From an uncultured Acetatifactor sp. (GTDB lineage: Bacteria > Bacillota > Clostridia > Lachnospirales > Lachnospiraceae): a stretch of 64,000 nucleotides of DNA. The notes under the pieces are model-generated. The model was not told where the DNA came from. It ran no database searches and was given only the letters and a program-made list of their open reading frames with translations. The translations under genes and the position numbers were made by a program. Numbering within the stretch: position 1 is the stretch's first letter; each line of letters starts with the position of its first letter. This document shows, piece by piece, positions 10,219 to 19,306 of the stretch. The stretch covers positions 114,710 to 178,709 of the forward strand of contig CANQUQ010000003.1 in assembly GCA_947627115.1 (NCBI GenBank). Reading direction: 5' to 3'.

Positions 10219-10543
10219 ATCATTTCCTCCAAATATCTTGATTTTTTCTGCTTAATCAATAATTTTTTATCAAATGCTGAAACAAGTCGGCAGTTTCTTT
10301 GTCTATTGCCGCAGACTATCCAATCTATCCAGCAATCATCACCATTACATCGTCAACGAAAATCTGGTTTTGCTTCTGCTCCGCCAGTATGTCCCACATG
10401 GCTTGAAACATAGCAACAGTCACAGCTTCTCTAGGCGGTTCTCTGTTCTCAATTTATTCTTTTTAACATATATAAACTATCCATGATTAAATATCAACTC
10501 AGTAATCTTTGAACAGTCCCACAATTCCGAAAAGGAACATTCT
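10219..10543 (-). pseudogene. Gene-free stretch with a decayed ORF relic
   Basis: No intact gene is visible in these 325 bases. Around 10330-10440, minus-strand reading gives EPPREAVTVAMFQAMWDILAEQ followed by KQNQIFVDDVMVMIAG, then two stops and a further open stretch ending LFQHLIKNY. This looks like protein-coding sequence broken by stops, and it is less AT-rich than its surroundings. I cannot name the parent family. It fits an insertion/deletion scar at the island boundary. Confidence 0.35.
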
Positions 10544-11029
10544 TTAATTTGATATACACTTTAAAATACTTTCTTTAACCCTGTAATCTCCTTGGGGGGA
10601 CAATAATATATACTGAAATCTCTCTTCTGCACTTATCCTCGTTATATTTCCGTATAAATCTTTTATTTTCCAGTGGTTACCTACACCAAATGTCAAATAA
10701 ATATTGTCAAAGTCAGAGGCGGTATAATCTTCCTGACGTCCAATGATTCTCCATTCTCCTTCCAGTTTTCTATCGAATAAACTATACGAATCTAAAACCA
10801 CTAACGGAATTAGCCTTACGGCTTTTTCTATATCATTTTCATTAATACACGGTTTGTCAGACATATAATCAAAAATTTCAGCCAAGTGTCCAAAGTCCAC
10901 TTTTGCAATTATTCTCCCAAAACAATATCTGTTTTCGTCCATCTTGAAACAAAATATATCTCCGTTTTTTATAAAACGTATCATGGTTCTTTCTTTTTTA
11001 TCCCAGCCCCATATCTTTAACTTTTGCAT
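10544..11029 (-). CDS. Immunity protein Imm26-like
   Basis: The 161-residue protein resembles the Imm26 family of polymorphic-toxin immunity proteins: IRFIKNGDIFCFKMDENRYCFGRIIAKVDFGHLAEIFDYMS is the family's typical N-terminal strand pattern (GD-I-F-x-x-x-x-G-R-Y-x-F-G-R). It has no signal peptide and should act in the cytoplasm by binding a toxin. The start is firm (AGGAGAAAGTAC before ATG). No toxin gene is adjacent, so it would be an orphan immunity gene. It is AT-rich like the phosphoesterase gene next to it. Confidence 0.75.
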   Translation of the reverse strand: MQKLKIWGWDKKERTMIRFIKNGDIFCFKMDENRYCFGRIIAKVDFGHLAEIFDYMSDKPCINENDIEKAVRLIPLVVLDSYSLFDRKLEGEWRIIGRQEDYTASDFDNIYLTFGVGNHWKIKDLYGNITRISAEERFQYILLSPQGDYRVKESILKCISN

Positions 11030-11106
11030 GTACTTTCTCCTTTAAAAGTATCCTGTTTCTTCAATTCCATAAGCAATCCCCATTCTCTACTGTTTGAACA
11101 CTACCG

Positions 11107-11238
11107 TTAATGCTGCTCATTTTGCTCACTGTCCCATACCAACTCGAATTTAAATCCCGTTAAATTATTCTTTTCAACCAATACCGGAACTAGATTGTCA
11201 TATTTATCCAATTCAAACTTCAATTTCCATATTTTCAA
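11107..11238 (-). pseudogene. Truncated immunity-protein N-terminus (Imm11/Imm43-like), 43 codons
   Basis: Not in the ORF track. A TTG start behind AGAGGAAACGGCT opens MKIWKLKFELDKYDNLVPVL and ends at TAA after 43 codons. Its beginning matches the pattern of the full-length gene at 43750-44355 (MKFYKLTYDMDSIDKLV), which also uses TTG. It is probably the 5' remnant of a gene whose remainder was lost. The rest of 11030-11345 shows no other gene. Confidence 0.45.
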
Positions 11239-11345
11239 AGCCGTTTCCTCTTTCTCTTACTGAATCAGTTGTATCGCCGATTGTTTTTGAAATTTTTTCA
11301 TCCCTGCCCTCTGTCAGATACTTATTCACTTAATAATTTTACCGC

Positions 11346-11699
11346 TCACTCCTCTGCCTTTTTATCCGGTTTTAGGATCAGCTCCTGCCACTGCCCCTGA
11401 TAATACAGCCCGCCGCAGCTGGCGCTGTTTTTCCTGTTTCCGATAATGTGATCCGGCATCAAAAATTCATATTTCCACCAGGTCGCAGTAGTTTTTCCCT
11501 CCATGATTAAAACCCTGTCCTCTCTGTAAGAGAGAACGCCGCACCCCGGAAGAGACGGACATAAACTTAATTTTTCACTTGCAAAATACAGGGCATTGTG
11601 ATCTGAGCGATATATTTCAAAATAAGCAAGCTCTACTTGCGTAAGTTCTTTTTCATTGCGTAACTCCTTTAAGAATTGTCCTATTTTCTCTAAGGACAA
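11346..11699 (-). pseudogene. Chimeric remnant: HTH N-terminus joined to an unrelated C-terminal part
   Basis: The first 25 residues (LEKIGQFLKELRNEKELTQVELA) are the start of an XRE-type HTH domain, but the HTH stops abruptly. The sequence continues as YFEIYRSDHNALYFASEKLSLCPSLPGCGVLSYREDRVLIMEG, which is not HTH. The TTG start lacks a convincing ribosome site. The simplest reading is a deletion that fused the 5' end of a regulator to the 3' part of another gene, leaving an open frame. It might still make a protein, but no function can be given. Confidence 0.45.
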
Positions 11700-11713
11700 T
11701 ATGTAACCAATCT

Positions 11714-12196
11714 TTAGGAATAAATCTCCCCTCCCTGGATATCCTGTCCCGTCTCGCCGCGCATCTTTCTGTCGAGAGGTTCCGGATCCTTTTCCAGCTG
11801 CAGCATTGTGTCAAAGGCGGAGAGCAGCAGTCTCTCCTGCCGATAGCGGTTCATGTCCTGGGGACGGTCCATGTACAGCTTGAAGTGGTCCACCTGCCAT
11901 ACCAGCGCGTCCGCCAGAGTATATCCCGCCACATTGTACTTATTTAAGAAGCTGCCGTAGTCATGGTAGTAGGCCAGCTCCTGCAAAAGTCCCCCAGAGT
12001 GCCGGATACCCTGCCACAGTTCTTCCGCGTACTCGCAGCTTACGCCCGCTCCTTCTGCGAGCTCCGCCACAAATCCGTGAAGCTCCTCCAGCGCCGCCTG
12101 CAGCGCGGCGTCCTGTTCTGCCTTCCTTGCTGTTTCCTGCTCTGCTTTCCCCGCTGTCTCCTGCGCAGGATTCGGAACATCCTTTCTCCCATTCAT
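11714..12196 (-). CDS. Conserved hypothetical protein, about 160 aa
   Basis: The ORF track starts upstream, but MNGRKDVPNPAQ has an ideal GGAGG with 9-bp spacing, so I place the start at 12196. An Ala/Glu/Lys-rich low-complexity stretch (ETAGKAEQETARKAEQDAALQAALEEL) leads into a helical region with ELAYYHDYGSFLNKYNVAGYTLADALVWQVDHFK. This pattern is familiar from Lachnospiraceae hypothetical proteins, but I cannot assign a function. There is no signal peptide. Base composition is back to the genome norm, so this marks the end of the AT-rich island. Confidence 0.65.
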   Translation of the reverse strand: MNGRKDVPNPAQETAGKAEQETARKAEQDAALQAALEELHGFVAELAEGAGVSCEYAEELWQGIRHSGGLLQELAYYHDYGSFLNKYNVAGYTLADALVWQVDHFKLYMDRPQDMNRYRQERLLLSAFDTMLQLEKDPEPLDRKMRGETGQDIQGGEIYS

Positions 12197-12248
12197 ATCG
12201 GAAATCCTCCGTCTCTCATGCCTTGCGGCAAATACAGTGACCGTGAAA

Positions 12249-12294
12249 CAAAAAGACCTTGAAAATGCTGCCGCACAGCTTTTCAAGGTCTTTT
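12249..12294 (-). terminator. Intrinsic terminator after tRNA-Trp
   Basis: An inverted repeat (AAAGACCTTGAAAA pairing with TTTTCAAGGTCTTT, about 14 bp) has T-runs on both sides. It lies just past the 3' end of tRNA-Trp on the minus strand and can act in both directions. Confidence 0.8.
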
Positions 12295-12301
12295 TTCACA
12301 G

Positions 12302-12372
12302 CAGGGGAAGAGAGGCTCGAACTCCCGTTTACGGTTTTGGAGACCGCCGCACTACCACTGTACTATTCCCCT
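12302..12372 (-). tRNA. tRNA-Trp (CCA)
   Basis: The minus strand folds as a 71-nt cloverleaf: acceptor AGGGGAA/TTCCCCT, anticodon loop CTCCAAA flanked by GCGGT/ACCGT, and T-loop GTTCGAGCC. The anticodon is CCA. The 3' CCA is not encoded. Confidence 0.95.
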
Positions 12373-12522
12373 GTGTCCGTGTTTTCACCGACGAAAGACA
12401 TTATAACACAGAGCAGGCAGAGTCTGCAAGGGATATTTTCAATTTACTTTCATTTCTTTTGCATTGCCGTTTCCTTATTTCATTTTGCTTTTCTTTTCGG
12501 GAATCCGGCTGCTCTGCCTTCA

Positions 12523-13905
12523 TCAAAACAGTCGGTCTATGACCTCCTGCACCGATCTCACCCCTATGATTTCTATGCCGCCGCTCTTCCTGCAGTCTTC
12601 CGCGCACACATACGGCACCACGCAGATCTCGAAGCCCAGCTTTTTGGCCTCGGCCACCCGCTGCCTCGCCTGACTCACCGCGCGGACCTCGCCGCTCAGG
12701 CCCACCTCGCCGAATGCCGCCAGCTTCTGGCTCAGCGCCCGGTTCTTAAAGCTGGACAACACCGCCAGCACGATTCCCAAGTCCAAAGCGGGTTCCTGGA
12801 TCTTCATGCCGCCGGTAATGTTCACATAGGCATCGCAGGAGGCAAGCTGCATACCGGAGCGCTTCTCCAGTACTGCCATCAGAAGATTCACGCGGTTGAA
12901 ATCCGTTCCCGTGGCCTGCCTTCTGGGAATACCGAAATTGCTGTGACATACCAGCGCCTGGATCTCTACCAGCAAAGGCCTTGTGCCCTCCACGGTACAG
13001 GCCACCACGGAGCCGCTGGCATCCTCCGGCCTTCCGTTCAGCATATACTCCGAGGCATTGAGCACCTCGGTCAGGCCCTGCTCCCGCATCTCAAAAACGC
13101 CGATCTCGTCGGTAGATCCAAAACGATTCTTCACTCCGCGCAGGATCCGGTAGGAAGCATGCCGGTCCCCCTCAAAATAAAGCACCGCATCCACCATATG
13201 TTCAAGCACTCTTGGGCCCGCCACCGTCCCCTCCTTGGTCACATGTCCCACGATCAGCACGGACACTCCCAGTCCCTTCGCCAGCTGCAGCAGGATGCCG
13301 GTGGATTCCCTGACCTGGGAAACGCTGCCGGGAGCCGCCGACACATTCTCGCAGTACATGGTCTGAATGGAGTCGATGACCACCGCCTCCGGTCTTTGGG
13401 TCCGGATGATTCCGGCGATCTCATCCAGATCGGTCGCACAGAGAAGCAGCATCCTCTCATCGAACTGACCGATCCGATCTGCGCGCATCTTGATCTGGGC
13501 CGGAGACTCCTCGCCCGATATATACAGCACCGAATGCCCGTCTGCGGAAAGATTGCGGCAGACCTGCAGAAGCAGGGTGGATTTCCCGATGCCGGGATCC
13601 CCGCCCACCAACGTCAGCGATCCCTGTACAATACCGCCTCCCAGCACCCGGTCCAGCTCCCCGATGCCTGTGGAGATCCTGTCCTCCCGTCGGATCGTGA
13701 TCTCCGAAAGCACGCTGGGCTTATTTGTTCCGCTCCTGCCGCGGCCGGAACGGGCGGCAGACACCTCCCCATAGGGAGATTTGCTGACGGTCTCCTCCAC
13801 AAAGGTATTCCACTCCCTGCAGCCCGGACACTGTCCCATCCACTTGGCGGACTCGTATCCGCAATTCTGGCAGAAAAAAACGGTTGAAGATTTTGCTTTG
13901 GTCAT
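12523..13905 (-). CDS. radA: DNA repair protein RadA
   Basis: A branch-migration ATPase of homologous recombination. The start at MTKAKSSTVFF is set by AGGAGAAGACG, 12 codons inside the track ORF. It has an N-terminal zinc finger (CQNCGYESAKWMGQCPGC, residues about 12-29), Walker A GGDPGIGKST (about 100), the RadA signature KNRFGSTDEIG (about 260) and a Lon-like C-terminal domain. The length (460 aa) is normal. It lies upstream of tRNA-Trp and downstream of an endosialidase-like gene on the same strand. Confidence 0.97.
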   Translation of the reverse strand: MTKAKSSTVFFCQNCGYESAKWMGQCPGCREWNTFVEETVSKSPYGEVSAARSGRGRSGTNKPSVLSEITIRREDRISTGIGELDRVLGGGIVQGSLTLVGGDPGIGKSTLLLQVCRNLSADGHSVLYISGEESPAQIKMRADRIGQFDERMLLLCATDLDEIAGIIRTQRPEAVVIDSIQTMYCENVSAAPGSVSQVRESTGILLQLAKGLGVSVLIVGHVTKEGTVAGPRVLEHMVDAVLYFEGDRHASYRILRGVKNRFGSTDEIGVFEMREQGLTEVLNASEYMLNGRPEDASGSVVACTVEGTRPLLVEIQALVCHSNFGIPRRQATGTDFNRVNLLMAVLEKRSGMQLASCDAYVNITGGMKIQEPALDLGIVLAVLSSFKNRALSQKLAAFGEVGLSGEVRAVSQARQRVAEAKKLGFEICVVPYVCAEDCRKSGGIEIIGVRSVQEVIDRLF

Positions 13906-13924
13906 CGTCTTCTCCTCTTGTACC

Positions 13925-13960
13925 AAACACGCCGGAAACATATGTCTCCGGCGCGTTCCG
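13925..13960 (-). terminator. Hairpin between the endosialidase-like gene and radA
   Basis: ACACGCCGGA pairs with TCCGGCGCGT around an ACATATGTC loop. It follows the stop of the gene ending at 13986. It lacks a clear T-run on the minus strand, so it may be an attenuator or RNA-stability element rather than a full terminator. Confidence 0.35.
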
Positions 13961-13985
13961 TTAAAAAATCAATATCCTTCTATGC

Positions 13986-14399
13986 TCACACCTGTTCCAC
14001 CTTCACAGGCACTTCCCCGGCAGCCTCCAGCTCCACGCTCAGGGAAAGCTTTCCGCCAAGCCCGGTCTTCATGGTGCCGATGTTCTTGCCTGCCACGAAC
14101 ACCTGATATTCCGTATCGTCCACAAGTCCGACCGTAATCTGGGCATCCTCATCGCCCTCCACGGTGAACTCCACGCCGTTCTCCTTCTCCGTAAAATCGG
14201 TCACACTGGTCCCCGGCACGGATTCATAAAGGAACATACCGTTCTTCTCCAGCTTTGTGATCTCCCGGAAAGTCTTTACCTTCAGAAGATCTCCTGCGTG
14301 CTCGTAATCCTCCACCTTCGCTTTCTGCGCCAGCTTGTGATTACCAAAGCTGATAGCACCGTCTGCTTCACTGCGGAGCAGTTCTTCCACAACTGCCAT
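13986..14399 (-). CDS. Small conserved Lachnospiraceae protein of the type often labelled 'endosialidase'
   Basis: AGGAGGAAATACGC precedes the ATG of MAVVEELLRSEADGAISFGN; the longer track start has no such site. The 137-residue protein is acidic, with the conserved block LLKVKTFREITKLEKNGMFLYESVPGTSV and an immunoglobulin-like second half (DTEYQVFVAGKNIGTMKTGLGGKLSLSVEL). Databases often call such proteins endosialidase, but no catalytic signature is visible and the name is probably wrong. It is cytoplasmic by sequence and its true role is unknown. Confidence 0.7.
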   Translation of the reverse strand: MAVVEELLRSEADGAISFGNHKLAQKAKVEDYEHAGDLLKVKTFREITKLEKNGMFLYESVPGTSVTDFTEKENGVEFTVEGDEDAQITVGLVDDTEYQVFVAGKNIGTMKTGLGGKLSLSVELEAAGEVPVKVEQV

Positions 14400-14522
14400 G
14401 CGTATTTCCTCCTGTTCTTTCGTAGCCGAGATCACTGTGCCCGCTACTTAATTTATTATAACAGTAATATGCTTTTTCTGCAAGCCGGGGAAGAAAACAT
14501 CTGCCGGATATTTTCTGTCAGA

Positions 14523-16961
14523 TCACTTTACCGCGAACGTCACCTTCCCGTTCTTAAAGCCTGCGGACACACTGTCTCCCGGCTGGATCTTCTTGAGCAG
14601 GATCTCCTCCGCCAGCGCGTCCTCCACCACGGATTGTATCGCTCTCTTGAGAGGCCGCGCCCCCATCTTACTGTCGGCATATTTTTCTACCAGATGCTCT
14701 CTGAGGGCGGCTGTCATGGTAAGCTTAATGTCCATCTGCGCCTCGCAGCGCTTATACAGATCGGAGGCCAGAAGATTGACGATTGCCTTCATGTCCTCAT
14801 TGCTCAGCTGATGAAATACGATGATCTCGTCGATCCTGTTGATGAACTCAGGCTTGAAGCTCTTTTTCACCTCTTCCATGACGCCGGATTTCATCTTCTC
14901 ATAGTCGCGTTTTGCGTCCGTGCCCGCGGCAAATCCCAGATTCTTGGGATCTACGATCCTCTGGGCGCCCGCATTGGAGGTCATGATCAGCACGGTATTC
15001 TTAAAGCTGACCTTTCTTCCCTTGGAATCGGTAATGTGTCCGTCGTCCAGCACCTGCAGCAAAATATTGAACACGTCCGGGTGCGCTTTCTCGATCTCGT
15101 CAAAGAGCACTACGGAGTAGGGATTGCGCCGCACCTTCTCGCTGAGCTGTCCGCCCTCCTCAAAGCCCACATAGCCTGGGGGAGAACCGATCATCTTGGA
15201 GACAGAGTGTCCCTCCATATATTCAGACATATCAACACGTATAATGGCGTCCTCGGAGCCGAACATGGCCTCCGCCAGCGCCTTGGAAAGCTCTGTCTTT
15301 CCCACGCCGGTAGGTCCCAGGAACAGGAAGGACCCGATGGGACGCTTGGGATCCTTCAGCCCCACACGGCCCCGGCGCATGGCCTTTGCCACTGCGGTCA
15401 CTGCCTCCTCCTGTCCGATCACGCGCTTATGCAGGATACTCTCCAGCCTCAACAGGCGCTCACTCTCCTTCTGAGCCAGCTTCTGCACCGGGATCTTTGT
15501 CCACATGGCCACTACCTCTGCGATCTCATTCTCGCCCACGGTATATTTCTTATTGTTCTCCCGGTTCTCCAGCCGCTTCATCATACGCTGATATTTTTTT
15601 ACCAGCTCATCCTGCCTGTGCTTGATCTCAGCCGCCTGGGAAAACGCCTCCATCCGAATGGAGCGTTCGATCTGCAGATCCATATTTTTGATCTGATTCA
15701 GCAGCTCCTTCTGCTTGTCGGGCATATCCATAGCCCGCAGCCTTGCGCTGGCGGCCGCCTCGTCGATCAGATCTATGGCCTTATCCGGCAGATTTCTGTC
15801 GTTGATATATCTTGCCGACAGTCTCACGGCGGATTCCACGGCCTCCGGCGTGATGCTCACCTGATGATGCTCCTCGTATTTTTCCTTTATCCCCTCCAGA
15901 ATGCGAATGGCTTCCTCCTCGGTGGGCTCCTCCACGTTCACCGGCTGAAAACGGCGCTCCAGCGCGGCATCCTTCTCGATATATTTCCGATACTCGGCTA
16001 TGGTGGTGGCCCCGATCATCTGCAGCTCCCCTCTTGCCAGAGAAGGCTTCATGATGTTGGAGGCATCGATGGCCCCCTCTGCACCGCCTGCACCGATAAT
16101 GGTATGGAGCTCATCCAGAAAAAGGATCACATTGCCGTCATCGATCACTTCCTTGATGACCCGTTTGATCCGCTCTTCAAATTCTCCGCGGTACTTACTG
16201 CCCGCCACCATACCGGACAGATCCAGTGTCAGCAGCCGCTTCTCCCTGACGGTAAAAGGCACCTTCCCTTCCACAATGCGCAGGGCGAGTCCTTCCACCA
16301 CCGCAGTCTTGCCCACTCCGGGCTCACCGATCAGACAGGGATTGTTCTTGGTCCGGCGGCTCAGGATCTGTATCAGGCGGCGGATCTCATCTTCCCTGCC
16401 AATGACGGGATCCAGCTTTCCCTCCCGTGCCAGCGCGGTCAGATCTCTGCTGTACTGACTGAGGGTGGAAGCCTTCTGCTTTCCCGCAGGCTTTCTTCCC
16501 AGATCCTCCTTGTACAGATTACCGTCCTGACCGATGGCGATCAAGGTGTCCACATAGATCTTCTGCACATTGACGCCTATTGTATTCAACAGGCGCACAG
16601 CCACATTCTCGCCCTCCTTGATCAGCGCCATCAGAATGTGCTCTGTGCCCGTCGCTTTCTGCCCGAATCTGGCCGCCTGCCTGTGAGCTTCCTCCAGGAC
16701 CTTCCGCGCTCTCGGCGAATAGCCCTCCCGCTCCCGCAGGCTCACCCCGCTCTCAAAAGCGATCAGCTCCTGTATCATATCCAGCACCTGGGATGCGTCA
16801 ACTCCGTTGTCCGTCAACACCTTATGTGCCACTCCGCCCGGTTCCTTCAGAAGTCCTACCAGAATATGCTCTGTGCCCACATAACCCTGCTTCAGGCTCC
16901 TGGCACATTTTGAGGCAAGATTCAAAGACTCCTGCGCCCTGTCCGTAAACTGTGACTGCAT
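14523..16961 (-). CDS. clpC: ATP-dependent Clp protease ATP-binding subunit ClpC
   Basis: A hexameric AAA+ unfoldase that feeds proteins to ClpP. The start at [13 protein letters not shown] is set by GGAGGAGAAA; the track ORF is 26 codons longer. Domains in order: two Clp-N repeats (about 1-145), AAA-1 with Walker [10 protein letters not shown] (about 212), a middle UVR-like coiled segment ([25 protein letters not shown]), and AAA-2 with GPTGVGKTE. The total of 812 residues is typical. The usual ctsR-mcsA-mcsB partners are not next to it. A possible CtsR operator overlaps its promoter (separate entry). Confidence 0.97.
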   Translation of the reverse strand: MQSQFTDRAQESLNLASKCARSLKQGYVGTEHILVGLLKEPGGVAHKVLTDNGVDASQVLDMIQELIAFESGVSLREREGYSPRARKVLEEAHRQAARFGQKATGTEHILMALIKEGENVAVRLLNTIGVNVQKIYVDTLIAIGQDGNLYKEDLGRKPAGKQKASTLSQYSRDLTALAREGKLDPVIGREDEIRRLIQILSRRTKNNPCLIGEPGVGKTAVVEGLALRIVEGKVPFTVREKRLLTLDLSGMVAGSKYRGEFEERIKRVIKEVIDDGNVILFLDELHTIIGAGGAEGAIDASNIMKPSLARGELQMIGATTIAEYRKYIEKDAALERRFQPVNVEEPTEEEAIRILEGIKEKYEEHHQVSITPEAVESAVRLSARYINDRNLPDKAIDLIDEAAASARLRAMDMPDKQKELLNQIKNMDLQIERSIRMEAFSQAAEIKHRQDELVKKYQRMMKRLENRENNKKYTVGENEIAEVVAMWTKIPVQKLAQKESERLLRLESILHKRVIGQEEAVTAVAKAMRRGRVGLKDPKRPIGSFLFLGPTGVGKTELSKALAEAMFGSEDAIIRVDMSEYMEGHSVSKMIGSPPGYVGFEEGGQLSEKVRRNPYSVVLFDEIEKAHPDVFNILLQVLDDGHITDSKGRKVSFKNTVLIMTSNAGAQRIVDPKNLGFAAGTDAKRDYEKMKSGVMEEVKKSFKPEFINRIDEIIVFHQLSNEDMKAIVNLLASDLYKRCEAQMDIKLTMTAALREHLVEKYADSKMGARPLKRAIQSVVEDALAEEILLKKIQPGDSVSAGFKNGKVTFAVK

Positions 16962-17021
16962 TTTCTCCTCCAATCCGATAGCTATCCTTTTGACCGTGTT
17001 CTCTCGATTTCTTTCTGATAG

Positions 17022-17050
17022 TTTATAACAAACAGTCAACTTGTGTCAAT
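17022..17050 (-). promoter_or_regulatory. clpC promoter with CtsR-like operator
   Basis: Reading the minus strand, a TTGACA -35 is followed after 16 bp by a TATAAA -10, about 60 bp before the clpC ATG. On the plus strand the -35 region reads AGTCAAC TTG TGTCAAT. This is two heptamers sharing GTCAA at a 10-bp period, close to the CtsR heptad repeat (GGTCAAA NAN GGTCAAA). CtsR control of clpC is well established in Firmicutes; binding here is inferred. Confidence 0.55.
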
Positions 17051-17058
17051 CGAAGAGA

Positions 17059-17081
17059 GGACACTCCTTTAAAGAGTATCC
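17059..17081 (-). terminator. Hairpin terminator after the SH3-domain gene
   Basis: GGATACTC pairs with GGAGTGTCC around TTTAAA, followed by TCTCTTC on the minus strand. The T-run is weak. It separates the SH3 gene from the clpC promoter. Confidence 0.45.
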
Positions 17082-17119
17082 CCTCCCTGTCATCTCTATT
17101 CCATATCCGGCATATTTGA

Positions 17120-18769
17120 TCATTGCTCATGGTCGCCGTCATAATTCAGAAATTCGAAATCAAATTCATCCTCATCTTCCGTCATGAAATTCTTAGGTTG
17201 AGGCCTTGACTGGCTCTGTTCGTTTCTCTGACTCTGAGGCGTTCCCGCGGGCCTGTGTCCCTGAGATGCCCCTGCAGGACGCTGACCCTGAGGCGTTCCC
17301 GCCGGCCTGTGATCCTGAGGCGCTCCCGCAGGACGCTGGCCCTGAGGTGCCCCTGCCGGGCGCTGGCCCTGAGATGCTCCCGCTGGACGCTGACCCTGAG
17401 GCGCTCCCGCTGGGCGCTGGCCCTGAGGCGTCCCTGCCGGCCTATGACCCTGAGGCGCTCCCGCTGGACGCTGACCCTGACCTCCTGCCGGGCGCTGGCC
17501 CTGAGACGCTCCCGCAGGGCGCTGGCCCTGACCTCCTGCCGGGCGCTGGCCCTGAGACGCTCCTGCCGGGCGCTGGCCCTGACCTCCTGCCGGGCGTGGG
17601 CTCCCGCCTCTGCTGCCCGCTTCCCCGCTCTGCGCGTTTCTCTGATACTTCATCGCGTTCCTTCTGCGGATTGTCTCATTCTCCACCTGACTAAAATATG
17701 CGGAATCTTCCATGTCCCTGATCTTAAATATCAGATACGCCACGGCTCCGCCTGCCACTACCAGCAGAATGATCAGAATGATAATGGCGATCGTCTGGCT
17801 GCGCTTACTCTTTTCCAGCTCCTCCAGAGCTTGCTTGTTGCCCTGTATTGTCTCCAGAATATCATCTATCGTCCAGCTGTCGTTCGTCTCCGTTACGACG
17901 AGTCTCCACTGTCCGTCATATAATACCGTGTCATAGGGCTTTTCCTCCGCAGGTGCCGGCGTTTCCGGCTCAGCGTCATCCGACGGCTCCGGTTCGGGCT
18001 CCGGCTCCGTATACGGCGTGGGCTCCTCTGACAGCTCCGCATAATCGGAACGGATAAAGCCTGTGACCTCCGTGCCGTTGGAGATAAAGCTGACCTGCCA
18101 CCACAGCTTGCCGTCAGAACCGTTCACCTGTCCGATGACCGTCAGCGCCAATCCGCTCTGAACGGTCGTGAGGATCTGACTTGCCGCAGAGGTAGAAGGC
18201 ATGCTGCGGATCCTCACATTGTCGCTGCCCTTCACGATCGCGCTGACCGGATTGACCTTCGTCACACTGATCTCAGGCGTATCGGTGCCCGTGCCGGATT
18301 CCGGCTGCTGTGTGCTTGCCGCAGGCTGTTGTGTAGCAGTCGGCTCCTGCGTGGCGGCCGGTGGCTGCTGCGTGGCGGCCGGTGGCTGCTGTGTGGCGGC
18401 CGGTGCCTGTGAAGCGGCCGGCGGAGTCGAACCGTCGGTGATCTCCACCAGATCGGACCGGATATAGCCCAGCGTATTCGCATCCGCCCACACCTCATAC
18501 CAGGTATAACCGTCGCTGCCCTGGACCTGCCCCCGGATAGATATGACGGCGCCCTTCTCATAGCTTGTCACCGCGTTTCCGCCGGTGCTTGCGCTGCTCC
18601 GCACTATGGCGCCCCCCTGCGAGGTGACGCGCGCTGCGCTTTCTGCGCGGCTTACGAAGGAAAAGATTCCTGCAAACAGCCACAGTGAAAGTACCAGCGC
18701 CAACGTAAAGACCGTTGACAGGATGATCTGTCCTGACCTTAACTCATGTAACTCTCTCGTCTTTTTCAT
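17120..18769 (-). CDS. Membrane-anchored SH3-domain protein with Gln/Arg/Pro/Ala/Gly repeats
   Basis: An N-terminal signal anchor (IILSTVFTLALVLSLWLFAGIFSF, about 19-42) is followed by a bacterial SH3 domain (about 45-112), a Thr/Gln/Pro/Ala spacer (ATQQPPAATQQP repeats), a second SH3 domain (about 165-245) and a second membrane segment (AIIILIILLVVAGGAVAYLIF, about 309-330). The tail of roughly 200 residues is built from GQRPAGASQ/GAPQ repeats and ends acidic. Bacterial SH3 domains usually bind cell-wall peptides. The membrane topology puts the SH3 part outside and the basic repeat tail in the cytoplasm. The role is unknown; wall sensing coupled to an intracellular partner is one possibility. 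Confidence 0.75.
   Translation of the reverse strand: MKKTRELHELRSGQIILSTVFTLALVLSLWLFAGIFSFVSRAESAARVTSQGGAIVRSSASTGGNAVTSYEKGAVISIRGQVQGSDGYTWYEVWADANTLGYIRSDLVEITDGSTPPAASQAPAATQQPPAATQQPPAATQEPTATQQPAASTQQPESGTGTDTPEISVTKVNPVSAIVKGSDNVRIRSMPSTSAASQILTTVQSGLALTVIGQVNGSDGKLWWQVSFISNGTEVTGFIRSDYAELSEEPTPYTEPEPEPEPSDDAEPETPAPAEEKPYDTVLYDGQWRLVVTETNDSWTIDDILETIQGNKQALEELEKSKRSQTIAIIILIILLVVAGGAVAYLIFKIRDMEDSAYFSQVENETIRRRNAMKYQRNAQSGEAGSRGGSPRPAGGQGQRPAGASQGQRPAGGQGQRPAGASQGQRPAGGQGQRPAGAPQGHRPAGTPQGQRPAGAPQGQRPAGASQGQRPAGAPQGQRPAGAPQDHRPAGTPQGQRPAGASQGHRPAGTPQSQRNEQSQSRPQPKNFMTEDEDEFDFEFLNYDGDHEQ
17215..17600 (-). repeat. Tandem coding repeats for the GQRPAG tail
   Basis: Imperfect repeats of 21-27 bp (core: ctgaggcgctcccgctggacgc and variants) encode the GQRPAGAPQ / GQRPAGGQ units of the SH3 protein. 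Such arrays are prone to copy-number change. They are coding, not CRISPR. Confidence 0.8.
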
Positions 18770-18793
18770 CTGTTTTCCTTTCTCTCTTGTTCT

Positions 18794-19258
18794 CTACTCT
18801 CCGCGCATAAATCTCCGATGGCCTTCGTCGCCCTTCTGTCCCAGACTGAAGCCATGCACGTCCTTATGATGGGATGCCCTCTGTTTTGCCTCCAGATTGC
18901 GATGCAGCTTCATCTCACACTCAGGACAGTAGCGTCCGGACCGAATGGCCTTGTCGCAGATCTCACAGTGCAGAAAAGTCCTTGACCCCTCGGCCACCTC
19001 AAGTCTTCCGTCCCGCAAAAGCCGGCGTATGGTCTTTTGAGATATACCGATAGCATCCTCGATCTCCGCCGCGGTAGCTCCCTTATGCTCCTCAATATAT
19101 GCTCTCACCTTTCCGTAATCATCATAATCCAAACGGCCGCAGTCTTCGCACTTATACTCGCCCAGCCCTTGAAATACCATCACTCCGCCGCACTTTTCAC
19201 ATGTGCGGGGGATATTGTAAGTCTCCGGCGACAACAAACGATCCAGTTTTTGATCCAT
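18794..19258 (-). CDS. Zinc-ribbon and HTH protein (YvyF/flagellar-region-like)
   Basis: The 154-residue protein has an N-terminal zinc ribbon (CEKCGGVMVFQGLGEYKCEDCG), a central helix-turn-helix (GATAAEIEDAIGISQKTIRRLLRDGRLEV) and a second cysteine cluster (CEICDKAIRSGRYCPEC). This order resembles the small YvyF-type proteins of flagellar regions, though no flagellar gene is present here. AGGAGGCATGTGTT supports the start. It follows purD by about 50 bp on the same strand, so it may be read through from the pur operon. A nucleic-acid-binding regulator is likely. Confidence 0.65.
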   Translation of the reverse strand: MDQKLDRLLSPETYNIPRTCEKCGGVMVFQGLGEYKCEDCGRLDYDDYGKVRAYIEEHKGATAAEIEDAIGISQKTIRRLLRDGRLEVAEGSRTFLHCEICDKAIRSGRYCPECEMKLHRNLEAKQRASHHKDVHGFSLGQKGDEGHRRFMRGE

Positions 19259-19306
19259 AACACATGCCTCCTGTCCGCCGCTTTCCGCAGCCCTCTGCTG
19301 TTTCCC

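Noticed and set aside
12259-13887. 542-aa plus-strand ORF
   Set aside because: Antisense to radA and it crosses the tRNA-Trp gene.
14298-16913. 871-aa plus-strand ORF
   Set aside because: Mirror frame of clpC; the His/Leu/Arg-rich composition is that of an antisense shadow.
17215-17600. Possible CRISPR-like repeat array
   Set aside because: Units are adjacent, in frame and encode GQRPAG peptides; there are no unique spacers and no cas genes.
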